A DNA stretch of 55,138 nt from CAZGCA01 sp964524145 (lineage in GTDB: Bacteria > Hydrogenedentota > CAZGCA01): positions 1 through 55,138 of the forward strand of contig CAZGCA010000035.1 in assembly GCA_964524145.1 (NCBI GenBank). The letters run 5' to 3'. Below the pieces are notes generated by a model, which ran no database searches, was not told the DNA's origin, and was given only the letters and a program-made list of their open reading frames with translations. The position numbers were made by a program, and so were the translations under genes. This document shows positions 43,169 through 51,733 of the stretch, one piece after another. Position 1 is the first letter of the stretch. Each line of letters starts with the position of its first letter.

Positions 43169-44905
43169 TCAGTCGAAGCTCCATACCTGACAATCCGGGA
43201 GCGCTTTCCTGAGTTTTGCCAGTGCTGCGTCGGTGATCTGGGTTTCAGAGAGAGACAGCCTCTTGAGCGATGTCAATTCTTGAAGGTAGCTCAGAGCTGC
43301 GTCCGTGATCTGCGTCTCACTCAGGGTCAACACTGCAAGGGACGGGAGGTTTAGCAGGTGAACCAGTCCCGAGTCGCTGACACTTGTACAGCCAAGATCC
43401 AGCCAATGAAGCGACTTGAATCCTTTCAGGCGAGCCAACCCGTCATCGGTGATTTGAGTACACCCGAGATCCAGGCTTTCGAGGGCCGTCATACGCTCCA
43501 GGTAAGCCAGCCCGCCGTCAGTGATGTGGGTACCGTAAAGTCCCAACCTCTTGAGCGAGGTCAATCCCTTCAAATGGAACAGACCTTCGTCCGAGATGTA
43601 CGTGCAACGTAGGTCCAAATCCTGGAGCGACCTGAGTCCCGAAAGGTAGCTCAACCCCATGTCCGTAATATGTGAGTTTTCAAGCATGAGCACTTCAAGA
43701 GAAATGAGGCCCTGCAACTGTTCCAGCGCCAAGTTGCCTCCGCGCGTGTCAGCCACATTCAGAAGCTCGAGCCGGGGCAACTTCTTGATGTGAGCCAAGC
43801 CTGTCTCGTTTATGGTCGTCCCGTCCAGCCACAGTAACTTGAGTGAGGTCAGGTTCTTGAGGTAGGCCATGCCGCTGTTGCTGATTCGGGTGTGTGAAAG
43901 GGACAGCGCCTCAAGCGAGGTCAATCCGCTAATGCGAACCAGTGCCGCATCGCTGATCTGCGTGCTGTCAAGAGATAGACTTCTGAGTGAGGTGAGACCC
44001 TTGATGTGTGACATGCCCGCGTTACCGACTCGTGTGTCGCTGAGAACCAGCACATCGAGTGATGTCAGCCCTGTGAGATGGGACATTCCAGCGTTGGTGA
44101 CCCGCGTGCGCCCAAGACGCAAGACCTTCAGTGAACGGAGTTCCTTGAGATGAGCCAAGCCAGTGTCTGTAATCGGTGTGCCGCTGAGATCCAGCTCTTC
44201 GAGGGAATACAATCCGCCGAGGTGCGCAAGCCCCGCGTCAGTGACCTCGGTGTGACTGAGGATTAACTCCCTAAGTGAAGGTAGGTCCTTGATGCTGGGA
44301 AGTGCGTCATCGCTGGTACGTCCACCAACAATTTTGAGACTCCTCAGTGAGTTGAGGTCCCTGATGTGCGTCATCCCCAGCCCAGTGACGCCAGTGTTGA
44401 ATAAGGACAGTTCCTCAAGCGAAGTCAGTTTGCCCACATGAGCGAGCCCGGCGTCGCCGATCTGCCCGCCGCCGATCCGCAACGTCCTGAGCGAGGTTAG
44501 CCCCTCGATGTTGGCCAGGTCGTCGTCACCTGTTGCGCGCCACATAAGCTCCAACACATAAAGGTCGTCCGGTCCGAGGGCCGCAAGGGGAGAGAGGTCC
44601 GTCGCGCCTTGCTCGGCAATCTCCAGTTGTATCTCCTTGCTACGGGGAACTGCAACAGTACCACGAGCAGCACAGGACTCCTCCCACGCTCGTTCGTCCG
44701 TCGAACCGAGGGGGCGCAGGAGAACCCGTCCCATGGAGCGGTCGACGGGGAAGTGCAAAGTGCGAAAGTTAGGATCGGGGTTGGCCGCGATTGACTCTGC
44801 TATCGCCTCAGTTCTTGTGTCGGAATCGGCAAGCGCATTCGAGGGTGTCGGGTTCTCCGGCTCTAAGTGATCCTCTCCCCCCACGGTGAAGCACGATTGC
44901 AGCAA
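43169..44905 (-). CDS. Leucine-rich repeat protein (main part, frame 2)
   Basis: The open frame encodes about 578 residues, largely 24-residue LRR units of the bacterial type (for instance TSLRSLSLDSTQISDAAL) repeated about 17 times. LRR arcs bind other proteins. The frame starts at a TTG without a good ribosome binding site, in the middle of another frame on the same strand that encodes a zinc ribbon and a membrane segment (44808-45155). The two frames overlap by about 97 bases at a G6 run (44877-44882). I think both are one gene: a cytoplasmic zinc ribbon, a membrane anchor and an outside LRR domain, interrupted by a one-base frameshift, a real mutation, a slippage site or a sequence error. 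Confidence 0.7.
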   Translation of the reverse strand: MLQSCFTVGGEDHLEPENPTPSNALADSDTRTEAIAESIAANPDPNFRTLHFPVDRSMGRVLLRPLGSTDERAWEESCAARGTVAVPRSKEIQLEIAEQGATDLSPLAALGPDDLYVLELMWRATGDDDLANIEGLTSLRTLRIGGGQIGDAGLAHVGKLTSLEELSLFNTGVTGLGMTHIRDLNSLRSLKIVGGRTSDDALPSIKDLPSLRELILSHTEVTDAGLAHLGGLYSLEELDLSGTPITDTGLAHLKELRSLKVLRLGRTRVTNAGMSHLTGLTSLDVLVLSDTRVGNAGMSHIKGLTSLRSLSLDSTQISDAALVRISGLTSLEALSLSHTRISNSGMAYLKNLTSLKLLWLDGTTINETGLAHIKKLPRLELLNVADTRGGNLALEQLQGLISLEVLMLENSHITDMGLSYLSGLRSLQDLDLRCTYISDEGLFHLKGLTSLKRLGLYGTHITDGGLAYLERMTALESLDLGCTQITDDGLARLKGFKSLHWLDLGCTSVSDSGLVHLLNLPSLAVLTLSETQITDAALSYLQELTSLKRLSLSETQITDAALAKLRKALPDCQVWSFD

Positions 44906-45155
44906 CAGCCGCCATTAGAGCCACCGCAAAGGCCAGGCTCGCAACAGTTATCTTCTTTGAGCCAGGATGTGCTCGTGGGACCTCTTTGTCTTGGACAACG
45001 GGCGTTCCAGGTTGGACGGCTGAGCCGCCGCGTGCATTCCGCCGTGTGATCTTGAGCGGTTTGCCACACGCCACGCATTTGGTGGTCTTGCCAACAGCAT
45101 CCACGGGAGCCCGCATCTGCAGACCGCATTCGCATGTCACAACCAGCTCGCGCAT
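44808..45155 (-). CDS. Zinc ribbon and membrane anchor, N-terminal part of the LRR protein (frame 1)
   Basis: The frame starts at ATG 45155 with GGAGGG well placed upstream and encodes 115 residues. A Cys4 zinc ribbon (VTCECGLQM...TKCVACGKPLK) is followed by a linker and a membrane segment (ITVASLAFAVALMAAVAAIV). It then runs past a G6 tract and stops at 44808. Skipping one base in the tract joins it to the LRR frame, giving ...HRGGEDHLEPENP. The ribbon closely matches that of the Yip1 protein at 12126-13238. An alternative is a separate small protein whose end overlaps the LRR gene. Confidence 0.65.
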   Translation of the reverse strand: MRELVVTCECGLQMRAPVDAVGKTTKCVACGKPLKITRRNARGGSAVQPGTPVVQDKEVPRAHPGSKKITVASLAFAVALMAAVAAIVLHRGGRGSLRAGEPDTLECACRFRHKN

Positions 45156-45238
45156 CCCTATTCCCTCCGTAACGCAAGCTCGTCGGCGAGTCTGCCCGCG
45201 CCTTTCCCCATGTTTTGGCGCGGAAACGCCGCCGCTAG

Positions 45239-46345
45239 TTACTTGCGTTTGCGAGCTTTGCGTTTCATGATCGAGGCGACAGTGTTTTCGAAGGATTCGA
45301 CCTGGGCGGCATCGGCGAGGGCACCGATCTCGATGTCGAACTGGCGACGTTCGCCGGGTTTGATGAACTCGAGCACGCCGTCCGCGCGGTCCTTTGCGCG
45401 TCCTTCGACGCGACAGTTGGCCGGTTCTAGCCCGACGACGTACGTCTGCTCGCCCATCATCTTCCACTGGTTGAACCGCGGCAACTGGTTCTTGTCGTAC
45501 TTGATGTACGCGCCGAACTGGTCGCCGCCGAGGTCCCGGTTGACTATCCCCATGAGGATTGCGCCTTTGGCGTCGGTCCGCAGGTTGTGGTAATAACACT
45601 TCTCATTGTACCCGGGCGTCGGGTCGTGGAACTTGCCGTAGCTCTCTTTGCCGTCCTCGGCTTCCTCGTCGCGCGGGATCGCTCTCGTAGTCGTCGAAAC
45701 CAGTTCGGAGGTTGGCGACACCACAGGGTAGCCGAAGTTGCAGTGGTAGAGTATCTGAAGCGGTTGCGTTTCGAACCCCTCGTTCTCTACAACGTCGCGT
45801 ATCGCCAGGCGCGACTCGCCCAGACGTGCGGTTATCCGGCGAGTGAGCGTGACGTTCGGACCGAAGACGACCGTCTCGCGCATCTTCCCCTCGAGCGTGA
45901 TGACGTAGTTGTTTCCCTGCCACCGCGCTTTTGTAGAGACTTCGCGTGCAGGGATGTTCGCGATGCGGCCGTGAAGTCCAAGCGCTTCTCCTTCGTCCTC
46001 GGTCGGCGCGCCGGCGTAGGTCAGGCCGCAGGTCACTGCCAGACCGCCGTAGAAACCCCGCAACCATCCGAGCCCTTCCGGTTCGTAAAACGCCGGGGAA
46101 ACGTCGCCAGTCGTCGACCGCCAGCAGAGCGATTTGCCCTGGTACGACGCTGCCGAGACGTCCATCCCGCGGTCCAACAGCACGGTGAACTCGAACCCGC
46201 TGCCGGTCCACACGTCCGCGGCCGATACGCCTTTCTCGTTCCCGTCGGCAAGCTCGTGCAGTTTGCAGCCCGCTATCTGGTCCATATCGCCGACGAGCCG
46301 CCTCAACCGGTCAGCCGGCACCCTATCGTTGAATATGCGTGGCAT
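45239..46345 (-). CDS. DUF4432 aldose-epimerase-like protein
   Basis: The 368-residue protein fits the DUF4432 family, which has the galactose-mutarotase (aldose 1-epimerase) beta-sandwich fold. Family-like features are FTVLLDRGMDVSAASYQG, ALGLHGRIANIPA, YHCNFGYPVVS and VGLEPANCRVEGRA; the His in LHGR and the Glu in GLEP are likely active-site residues by analogy. No signal peptide is seen, so it is cytoplasmic. It probably acts on a sugar or sugar-like metabolite. It ends 83 bases before the zinc-ribbon/LRR gene in the same direction. Confidence 0.82.
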   Translation of the reverse strand: MPRIFNDRVPADRLRRLVGDMDQIAGCKLHELADGNEKGVSAADVWTGSGFEFTVLLDRGMDVSAASYQGKSLCWRSTTGDVSPAFYEPEGLGWLRGFYGGLAVTCGLTYAGAPTEDEGEALGLHGRIANIPAREVSTKARWQGNNYVITLEGKMRETVVFGPNVTLTRRITARLGESRLAIRDVVENEGFETQPLQILYHCNFGYPVVSPTSELVSTTTRAIPRDEEAEDGKESYGKFHDPTPGYNEKCYYHNLRTDAKGAILMGIVNRDLGGDQFGAYIKYDKNQLPRFNQWKMMGEQTYVVGLEPANCRVEGRAKDRADGVLEFIKPGERRQFDIEIGALADAAQVESFENTVASIMKRKARKRK

Positions 46346-46560
46346 CTCCTTCTCTCCTTTCGTCAGGGCCGCGACAGTCTTCCACAGCCCTCTTTAATAC
46401 TACCCTCCTCTACTGGTATTATTCGCCTAACAGTGTAACCCCATAACGACCAAGTATCAAGGCGGAAGGGTACAGCAGGCGACAGTGGCAGACTTTGTGA
46501 CGAGTTCTTCCATAAATCCCTTTGTGTACCTGGACTCCTGTTGTCATTTGGCTTTTTACT
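46346..46560 (+). other. Gap between the DUF4432 and DegT genes
   Basis: I see no gene, RNA or clear promoter here. The repeat at 46561-46638 follows. Confidence 0.4.
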
Positions 46561-46638
46561 GTCATTCTGAGCGTAGCGAAGAATCTCCATTTGCTGGGGT
46601 TTCCGAAAAGCGAGATCCTTCGCTCCGCTCAGGATGAC
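46561..46638. repeat. Interspersed inverted repeat of the GTCATTCTGAGCG type
   Basis: Two 27-base arms, 46561-46587 and 46612-46638, are inverted copies that agree at 24 of 27 positions and enclose 24 bases. The motif starting GTCATTCTGAGCG and ending CGCTCAGGATGAC is spread across many unrelated bacterial genomes and is thought to be a non-autonomous (MITE-like) repeat. It lies in the intergenic space upstream of the second DegT gene. Confidence 0.85.
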
Positions 46639-46701
46639 GCGGATGATGTTCAGGATGGCACTGAGATGTTAATCGAAATCACGTAAAGGAGGAATTGCCA
46701 G

Positions 46702-48018
46702 ATGGCTAGACTGGCCATTGACGGCGGCAGGAAAACTGTTACGCTCACCGGCCAGCGGTGGCCGCGTCTCGGCGATGTCGAGATAGCCGCACTGCACAAA
46801 GCGATAGAGAAAGCACGTACCCGGGACGATTACCTCTGTTCGGCGGGCGGTGGCGAACCGGTCGAACGGTTCGAGCGCAAGTTTGCGAAGCTTCTGGGCG
46901 CAAAATACGCGATGACCACAAACAGCGGCGGCGCGGCGCTCCATATAGCGGTGATGGCCGCGGGCGTCGAGGCGGGCGACGAGGTTATCGTGTCCCCGTA
47001 CTCCTGGGGCCAGACGGTTTCGTGCATACTCCAGCAGAACGCGGTCCCGGTTTTCGCCGACATCGACCCCGATACGTATGATATCGATCCGGCGACGATC
47101 GAGTCGCGGATAACGTCCCGGACGAAGGCGATCATGGTCGTCCACATCTTCGGCCAACCCGCGGACATGCGCCCGATCATGCGTATCGCGCGCAAGCACG
47201 GGCTCAAAGTGATCGAGGATTGTGCCCAGGCCACGGGCGCGTTGCACAGGGGCCGCCGCGTGGGCACGTTCGGCGACTTTGGGTGTTTCAGCATCGGCGA
47301 CGGCAAGCAGATCAGCGGCGGCGAAGGCGGTGTCGTCCTGACGAAGACCCGGGCGACGCACGAGCTCGGCCATTCGGTCGGCCAGCATCCCGCCCGGCAG
47401 CATCGGGTGATAAAGGATAAGAAGCTGTTGCGTTACGCGGACAGCCTCATCTACACGTACAGGATACATCCGTTCGCGGCAGTGATCGTTGACGCGCAGC
47501 TACCCTATCTCGACCGGTGGAACGGCGAACGCCGGCGCAACTACGACCGGCTCTCGCGCGGGCTCGAAGCCATTCCCGGGATCAAGCCGGTTCACGTGCC
47601 ACCGACAAATGTTCACGTCTACCATGTCTACAGCCCGTCGTTCGTTCCGAAAGAGGTGCCCGGCGTCTCGCGCGACGTGTACGTGAGAGCGTTGGCTGCC
47701 GAGGGGGTGCCGATAGGGCTCGGATATGTCCGCGTACCGATTCATCTGCGACCACGGATGCAGGAGTTCGAGTTCTTCTACGGGAAAGGGTGCCCGTGGA
47801 AATGTCATGCCGCGTCGCGCAAGGTGCGATACCGCAAGGGCGACTGTCCGGTTGCGGAAAAACGGTGCGCGAAGCACGAGTTGACGCTCGGCGGCGGGCC
47901 AAGCTGGCTTGGCGACCAATCGAAGCTCGTCGATCAGGTGCTCGATGCGTTCGGGAAAGTGACCGGGAACCTCGACGTATTGCGCAAGCTGACACGGCGC
48001 GACCGCAAGAAGCCCTGA
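46702..48018 (+). CDS. DegT/DnrJ/EryC1-family aminotransferase paralog
   Basis: The 438-residue protein is a PLP enzyme like the one at 41712-42953. K202 (GDGKQISGGEGG) is the expected PLP lysine and D173 (IEDCAQATGA) the partner of the ring nitrogen. The C-terminal part has C364, C368, C382 and C389 (CPWKC, then CPVAEKRC). Their spacing CxxxC-x13-C-x6-C equals that of the paralog. The start has AAAGGAGGA about nine bases upstream. A function in amino-sugar formation is typical for the family. The substrate is unknown, and no other sugar-nucleotide gene is adjacent. Confidence 0.88.
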   Translation: MARLAIDGGRKTVTLTGQRWPRLGDVEIAALHKAIEKARTRDDYLCSAGGGEPVERFERKFAKLLGAKYAMTTNSGGAALHIAVMAAGVEAGDEVIVSPYSWGQTVSCILQQNAVPVFADIDPDTYDIDPATIESRITSRTKAIMVVHIFGQPADMRPIMRIARKHGLKVIEDCAQATGALHRGRRVGTFGDFGCFSIGDGKQISGGEGGVVLTKTRATHELGHSVGQHPARQHRVIKDKKLLRYADSLIYTYRIHPFAAVIVDAQLPYLDRWNGERRRNYDRLSRGLEAIPGIKPVHVPPTNVHVYHVYSPSFVPKEVPGVSRDVYVRALAAEGVPIGLGYVRVPIHLRPRMQEFEFFYGKGCPWKCHAASRKVRYRKGDCPVAEKRCAKHELTLGGGPSWLGDQSKLVDQVLDAFGKVTGNLDVLRKLTRRDRKKP

Positions 48019-48031
48019 GGAGAAACTGCGG

Positions 48032-48682
48032 CTACAACTCCTTGATGCGGATGTTGCGGTACTCGACGAACTTACCTATGCCGGTGTGTGAGTCCTGAAC
48101 GCCTAGGTAGCCCCGCAACGGTTTGTCAGCGATGGCCGGTACCTTGTCCATCTCGGCGTCGACGCAGGTCACCCCGTCAACCTTGACCGTGATCCTCTTG
48201 CCGCGGCACGTGATCTCGTACTGCCGCCACCTGTTCGGCGTCTCGTCCGGCCGAGGGTTCACTGCGACACTGCCGTACAACGAGCCCGTGCAGTGAAGAT
48301 CGTCTCGCGGAGGCTGCTCGTTGGATATCTGTATCTCGTGGCCGGTATCCCACGGTGAGCCGGTCTCTTTGCAGCGAATGAACACGCCGCTGTTGCCGCC
48401 CCGCGACACCTTCCATTCCAGCCTCAGGATGAAGTCGCCATACTGCTTGACCGACCGAAGCCACTCGCCGCCCCGGCCGCCGCCGCTGTGGATGACGCCG
48501 TCCCGCACCTTCCACCCTGCAGCCTTCCCCATGACGACCCAGTTGTCGAGGGTCTCCCCGTTGAACAACGATACAAACCCCGGCTCGAACTCATCTCGAG
48601 GCGCGCAGGCCTTCCGGCCGCATGCGCACCCCGCCACGACAAGCCCGAGAACTCCCGCTAGTATGAACCTGCTGACTCTCAT
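48032..48682 (-). CDS. DUF1080 lipoprotein (3-keto-disaccharide hydrolase-like)
   Basis: The 216-residue protein has a lipoprotein signal with LVVAGC (Cys19) and one DUF1080 (LamG-like) domain: FVSLFNGETLDNWVVMG, FILRLEWKVSRGGNSGVFIR and GYLGVQDSHTG. DUF1080 members in Planctomycetota and Bacteroidota are often glycan-binding or hydrolase domains; some cleave 3-keto-glycosides. It starts two bases past the stop codon of the preceding MshEN-HDOD gene and is probably the last gene of the operon starting at 53854. Confidence 0.85.
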   Translation of the reverse strand: MRVSRFILAGVLGLVVAGCACGRKACAPRDEFEPGFVSLFNGETLDNWVVMGKAAGWKVRDGVIHSGGGRGGEWLRSVKQYGDFILRLEWKVSRGGNSGVFIRCKETGSPWDTGHEIQISNEQPPRDDLHCTGSLYGSVAVNPRPDETPNRWRQYEITCRGKRITVKVDGVTCVDAEMDKVPAIADKPLRGYLGVQDSHTGIGKFVEYRNIRIKEL

Positions 48683-48684
48683 GA

Positions 48685-50076
48685 CTAGTAAATCACCATA
48701 TCTTCGCTCTGTTCGGCGTAGTGTTGGATAACCTGGATGACGTCGACGGTTGACTCTCGCGAGGGTTGAAGCGTGGACAGTATCTCCTGGTGCTTGGAGA
48801 CGAGCGCGGACGCGTCTTCGCCTGCCGCGACGCCGTTAACGATCCTATCTGCGAATGTAATGACAGCCGTGAAGACCGGGTTGTCCTGCGACAAGCTCGG
48901 CTTGTGATGGAACCGTATCGCTTCCGATATCTCCTGCGGGAGTTGCCAGTGCTCCGCAAGCAGGAAGCCTGTCTCCGCGTGCGATACACCCAGTTCCCAT
49001 TCTTCGACGACCGTACTGTCCAATTGCTCACGCTCGATCCGCCCCAGTATCTTGGCGTACCGTTCCGCCATCACGTCGACCAGGACAAGTCTTCCGATGT
49101 CGTGAAGCAGGCCTCCTGCGAAGATGCCGACTCTGTCGCCTGCCCCGGTCTGTTGCGCGATAAGTTTTGCCGCCAGCGCGCACTGGGACGAATGTTTTCG
49201 GAATCCTTCATAGTCGAACTTCTTGTTCTGTGGAAACATCTCGAGCGCCCGGATCGAAAGAGCTATCTGATACGTTTCGCGGAGGCCGAGCAACGTAACG
49301 GCGTGCTTTATGTCGCCTATCTTGCGCGAGAAGCCGTATGCGGCCGAGTTGGCAACCTGTAGAAGCTTGCTCGCAGTTGCCGGGTCGGCGGAAACGATAC
49401 GGGCGACGTCCTCAGCTGACGATTGCGGGTCGGCCATAGCCTGTTGCATCTGAGTCAGTATGGCAGGCAGCGTCGGCAAATGATCGATCCGCTTGACTAT
49501 CTCGCTAACTCCGGCGAGCTTGAACGGGCCGCTCGGGATAGCCGTTTGGGTGGGCGCGGGCTCAGGCGTCGGCGCCGCCTCTTCTTCAACTTCTTCAACG
49601 TGTTCAACCTTTGGCTCGGACTGCTTCGGCGCGGCCTTTGTCTTTGCATAGTGAGTCTCTACTGCTTCACGCACGTCGGCGGCAGAACAGAGTATGGGCT
49701 TTATCCTCAAGCCGGTCATCTCGCTGAGGTTCTCCAGCGTCACTTCGTCGAGCGGGCAGACCATAGCAAGCGTCAGCAGCTTCCCGAGCTTGTCTATCGG
49801 AAAAACCTCGTGCTCGCGGGCGAACTCGGCGGGCACCATGTCGACGATCTCTTGTTGTATCTCGTAGTTGCTGATGTCGATGCTCGGTACGCCCGACTGC
49901 CGTGAGAGAAACTCGAGGAAGGTGTCCTCGTCCAGGTAGCCGAGGTTTATCAGTATGCCAACCACCTTGCCGCCTTGTTCCTTCTGCACCTTGAGCGCCT
50001 CGTCGACCTGCTCGCTCGTAACGAGCCCGTCCCAAACGAGCCGCTCGCCAATACGCTTCTTTCTCCTTATCATCAA
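48685..50076 (-). CDS. MshEN (GspE N-terminal) and HDOD signalling protein
   Basis: The 463-residue protein joins an MshEN/GspE-II N-terminal domain (about 1-150; ERLVWDGLVTSEQVDEAL, GVPSIDISNYEI, FPIDKLGKLLTLAM) to a HDOD domain (about 195-400; PTLPAILTQMQQ, GLLHDIGRLVLVDV, HKPSLSQDNP). MshEN domains bind c-di-GMP in known cases. HDOD proteins take part in motility, cell cycle or phosphotransfer signalling, usually without catalysis. A link to c-di-GMP made by the cyclase at 18854 is possible but inferred. A proline/glutamate-rich linker separates the domains. It ends two bases before the DUF1080 gene. Confidence 0.85.
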   Translation of the reverse strand: MMIRRKKRIGERLVWDGLVTSEQVDEALKVQKEQGGKVVGILINLGYLDEDTFLEFLSRQSGVPSIDISNYEIQQEIVDMVPAEFAREHEVFPIDKLGKLLTLAMVCPLDEVTLENLSEMTGLRIKPILCSAADVREAVETHYAKTKAAPKQSEPKVEHVEEVEEEAAPTPEPAPTQTAIPSGPFKLAGVSEIVKRIDHLPTLPAILTQMQQAMADPQSSAEDVARIVSADPATASKLLQVANSAAYGFSRKIGDIKHAVTLLGLRETYQIALSIRALEMFPQNKKFDYEGFRKHSSQCALAAKLIAQQTGAGDRVGIFAGGLLHDIGRLVLVDVMAERYAKILGRIEREQLDSTVVEEWELGVSHAETGFLLAEHWQLPQEISEAIRFHHKPSLSQDNPVFTAVITFADRIVNGVAAGEDASALVSKHQEILSTLQPSRESTVDVIQVIQHYAEQSEDMVIY

Positions 50077-50157
50077 TCCATTCCTCGCTGGAAAACTCGC
50101 TCAGCCGCTCCTTATGGTACCACATTTGGGCACAAACCGGAATACCTCTTCGCTGTT

Positions 50158-50388
50158 CTACTCGACATATCGATCGAGCACCCCCGCGCCGAGAATCTCC
50201 GCCAGCCTGCCTGCCGCTGCACGCCGCAGATAGTCCATCTGCCACAACCGTTCGCCGGCCTTGACATAGCCGTGCACGAAGTTGAGGTCTGAAATGTTTT
50301 CGGCATTGATGTGGGGTATGCCGTGGATGTCGAAGTTAACCAGGACTTCGCTCTTAAGCCCGTGAAGCTCTAGGCGTCGCGGTTCCAT
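50158..50388 (-). pseudogene. Remnant of a penicillin-acylase-family gene
   Basis: The 76-codon frame starts at ATG 50388, four bases after the phosphohexomutase stop, and encodes only the N-terminal segment of a penicillin amidase: FDIHGIPHINAENISDLNFV and GERLWQMDYLRRAAAGRLAE are typical. Proteins of this family are about 600-800 residues long with a catalytic N-terminal Ser in a later chain, which is absent here. The stop at 50158 is followed by unrelated sequence and the next gene's start at 50076. It is most likely a truncated gene relic left by a deletion. Confidence 0.75.
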
Positions 50389-50392
50389 CGTC

Positions 50393-51733
50393 CTACATTG
50401 CCGATCTCAGGAGCCGTATCGCCTCGTCAGCGTACTCTCGCGCGGTGGTCTCAGATTGGCTTTCCGTGATCACTCGTATGAACGGCTCGGTGTACGAAGC
50501 GCGCACGTGCAGCCAGCCGTCGGGCCGCTCGACCCGAACACCGTCCGTCAGGTCGAGCTTCTCCTCGCTAAGCGCCCGTTCCACCTGGTGTACCACCGAA
50601 TAGATGATTTCCTGGTCGCACGCGATCTTCTCCTTGACCATATGGTATTTCGGCAGCGAGGCAACCACCTCGGAAAGCGTGCACCCTCTGCTTACCACAA
50701 GGTCGATGATCGCCGCCATCGCCGCGAATCCGTCGAACCCGTGCTGAAACTCGCTCATCGCTATCCCGCCGCTGCCTTCTCCCCCGACAACCCCGTTTTC
50801 GTCTATCATCTCTTCGACAACGTGGGCCTGGCCCACCTTGGTTCGCAACAATCGGCCGCCGTGCTCGAGCACAACGTCCTCGGTCATCCGGCTCGTCGAG
50901 ACGTTCGTGACGACCGTACCGGGTTCGCGGCTCATTTCGCGTTCAGCGACGAGTGCGAGCGAGTACTCTTCGCTCAACGCGACTCCGCGTTCGTCCACCA
51001 CGGCAACCCTGTCGACGTCCGTGCTCAGAACGAAGCCCGCGTCCGCGCCGACCGGGGACACGATTGCCGCGGCCTGTTTCATGTTGGCCGGTCGAGGCTC
51101 GGGATCGTGCGGGAATTCGCCGTTCGGCTCATCGTTCAGCGCGACATAGTCCACCCCGAGCGATTCAAGCAGCCGACCAGCCATGCCGGCACCGGCTCCG
51201 TTGCACGGGTCCACCACGACCTTGAACCGCACCGATTCGTCGATACGGAATCGCGACGCCAAGTCTGCGAGGTACTTTTCGACAGCGTCACCGTTACGGA
51301 CGACCGTGCCGACGGAGTCCCAGCTTGCCCGCAGGAAATCACGCTGATGGTATATGTCAAGTATCTCCTCGCCCCGCTGCGCGTTCAACGCTACGCCGTC
51401 GCCCGAGAAGAACTTCAGTGCGTTCCATCGAGCGTCGTTGTGGCTCGCGGTTATCGAGACGGCGCCTGCGGCGTCTGTGGCGCGTGTGTGGTACTGGACG
51501 ATTGGCGTTGGACATATTCCCAGGTCAACCACGTCGCACCCGCACGAGGTCAGTCCTGAGAAGACCGCCGGGGCCACCATCGCGCCCGACGCGCGGGGGT
51601 CGCGGGCCACAACCACGTGCCCGCCCTCGACGTACGTGCCAAACGCGCAAGCGAAATTCACTATGAGCTCCGGTGTCAGAGTTTCACCGACGATACCGCG
51701 AACGCCCGATATCCCTATCTTGAGCAGTTTCAT
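50393..51733 (-). CDS. glmM: Phosphoglucosamine/phosphomanno-mutase family protein
   Basis: The 446-residue alpha-D-phosphohexomutase starts MKLLKIGISGVRGIVGETLT. The phosphoserine loop is TASHND with S97 (usual TASHNP). The metal loop reads STDVDR (237-242) where DxDxDR is normal, so the first Asp is replaced by Ser. The sugar loop is GEGSGGIAMSEFQHGFDG instead of GEESGH. GlmM converts glucosamine-6-P to -1-P for UDP-GlcNAc; members with altered loops may use other sugars. It overlaps the QueG-like gene by ATGA (51730-51733). The annotation glmM is likely, but not certain for substrate. Confidence 0.72.
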   Translation of the reverse strand: MKLLKIGISGVRGIVGETLTPELIVNFACAFGTYVEGGHVVVARDPRASGAMVAPAVFSGLTSCGCDVVDLGICPTPIVQYHTRATDAAGAVSITASHNDARWNALKFFSGDGVALNAQRGEEILDIYHQRDFLRASWDSVGTVVRNGDAVEKYLADLASRFRIDESVRFKVVVDPCNGAGAGMAGRLLESLGVDYVALNDEPNGEFPHDPEPRPANMKQAAAIVSPVGADAGFVLSTDVDRVAVVDERGVALSEEYSLALVAEREMSREPGTVVTNVSTSRMTEDVVLEHGGRLLRTKVGQAHVVEEMIDENGVVGGEGSGGIAMSEFQHGFDGFAAMAAIIDLVVSRGCTLSEVVASLPKYHMVKEKIACDQEIIYSVVHQVERALSEEKLDLTDGVRVERPDGWLHVRASYTEPFIRVITESQSETTAREYADEAIRLLRSAM

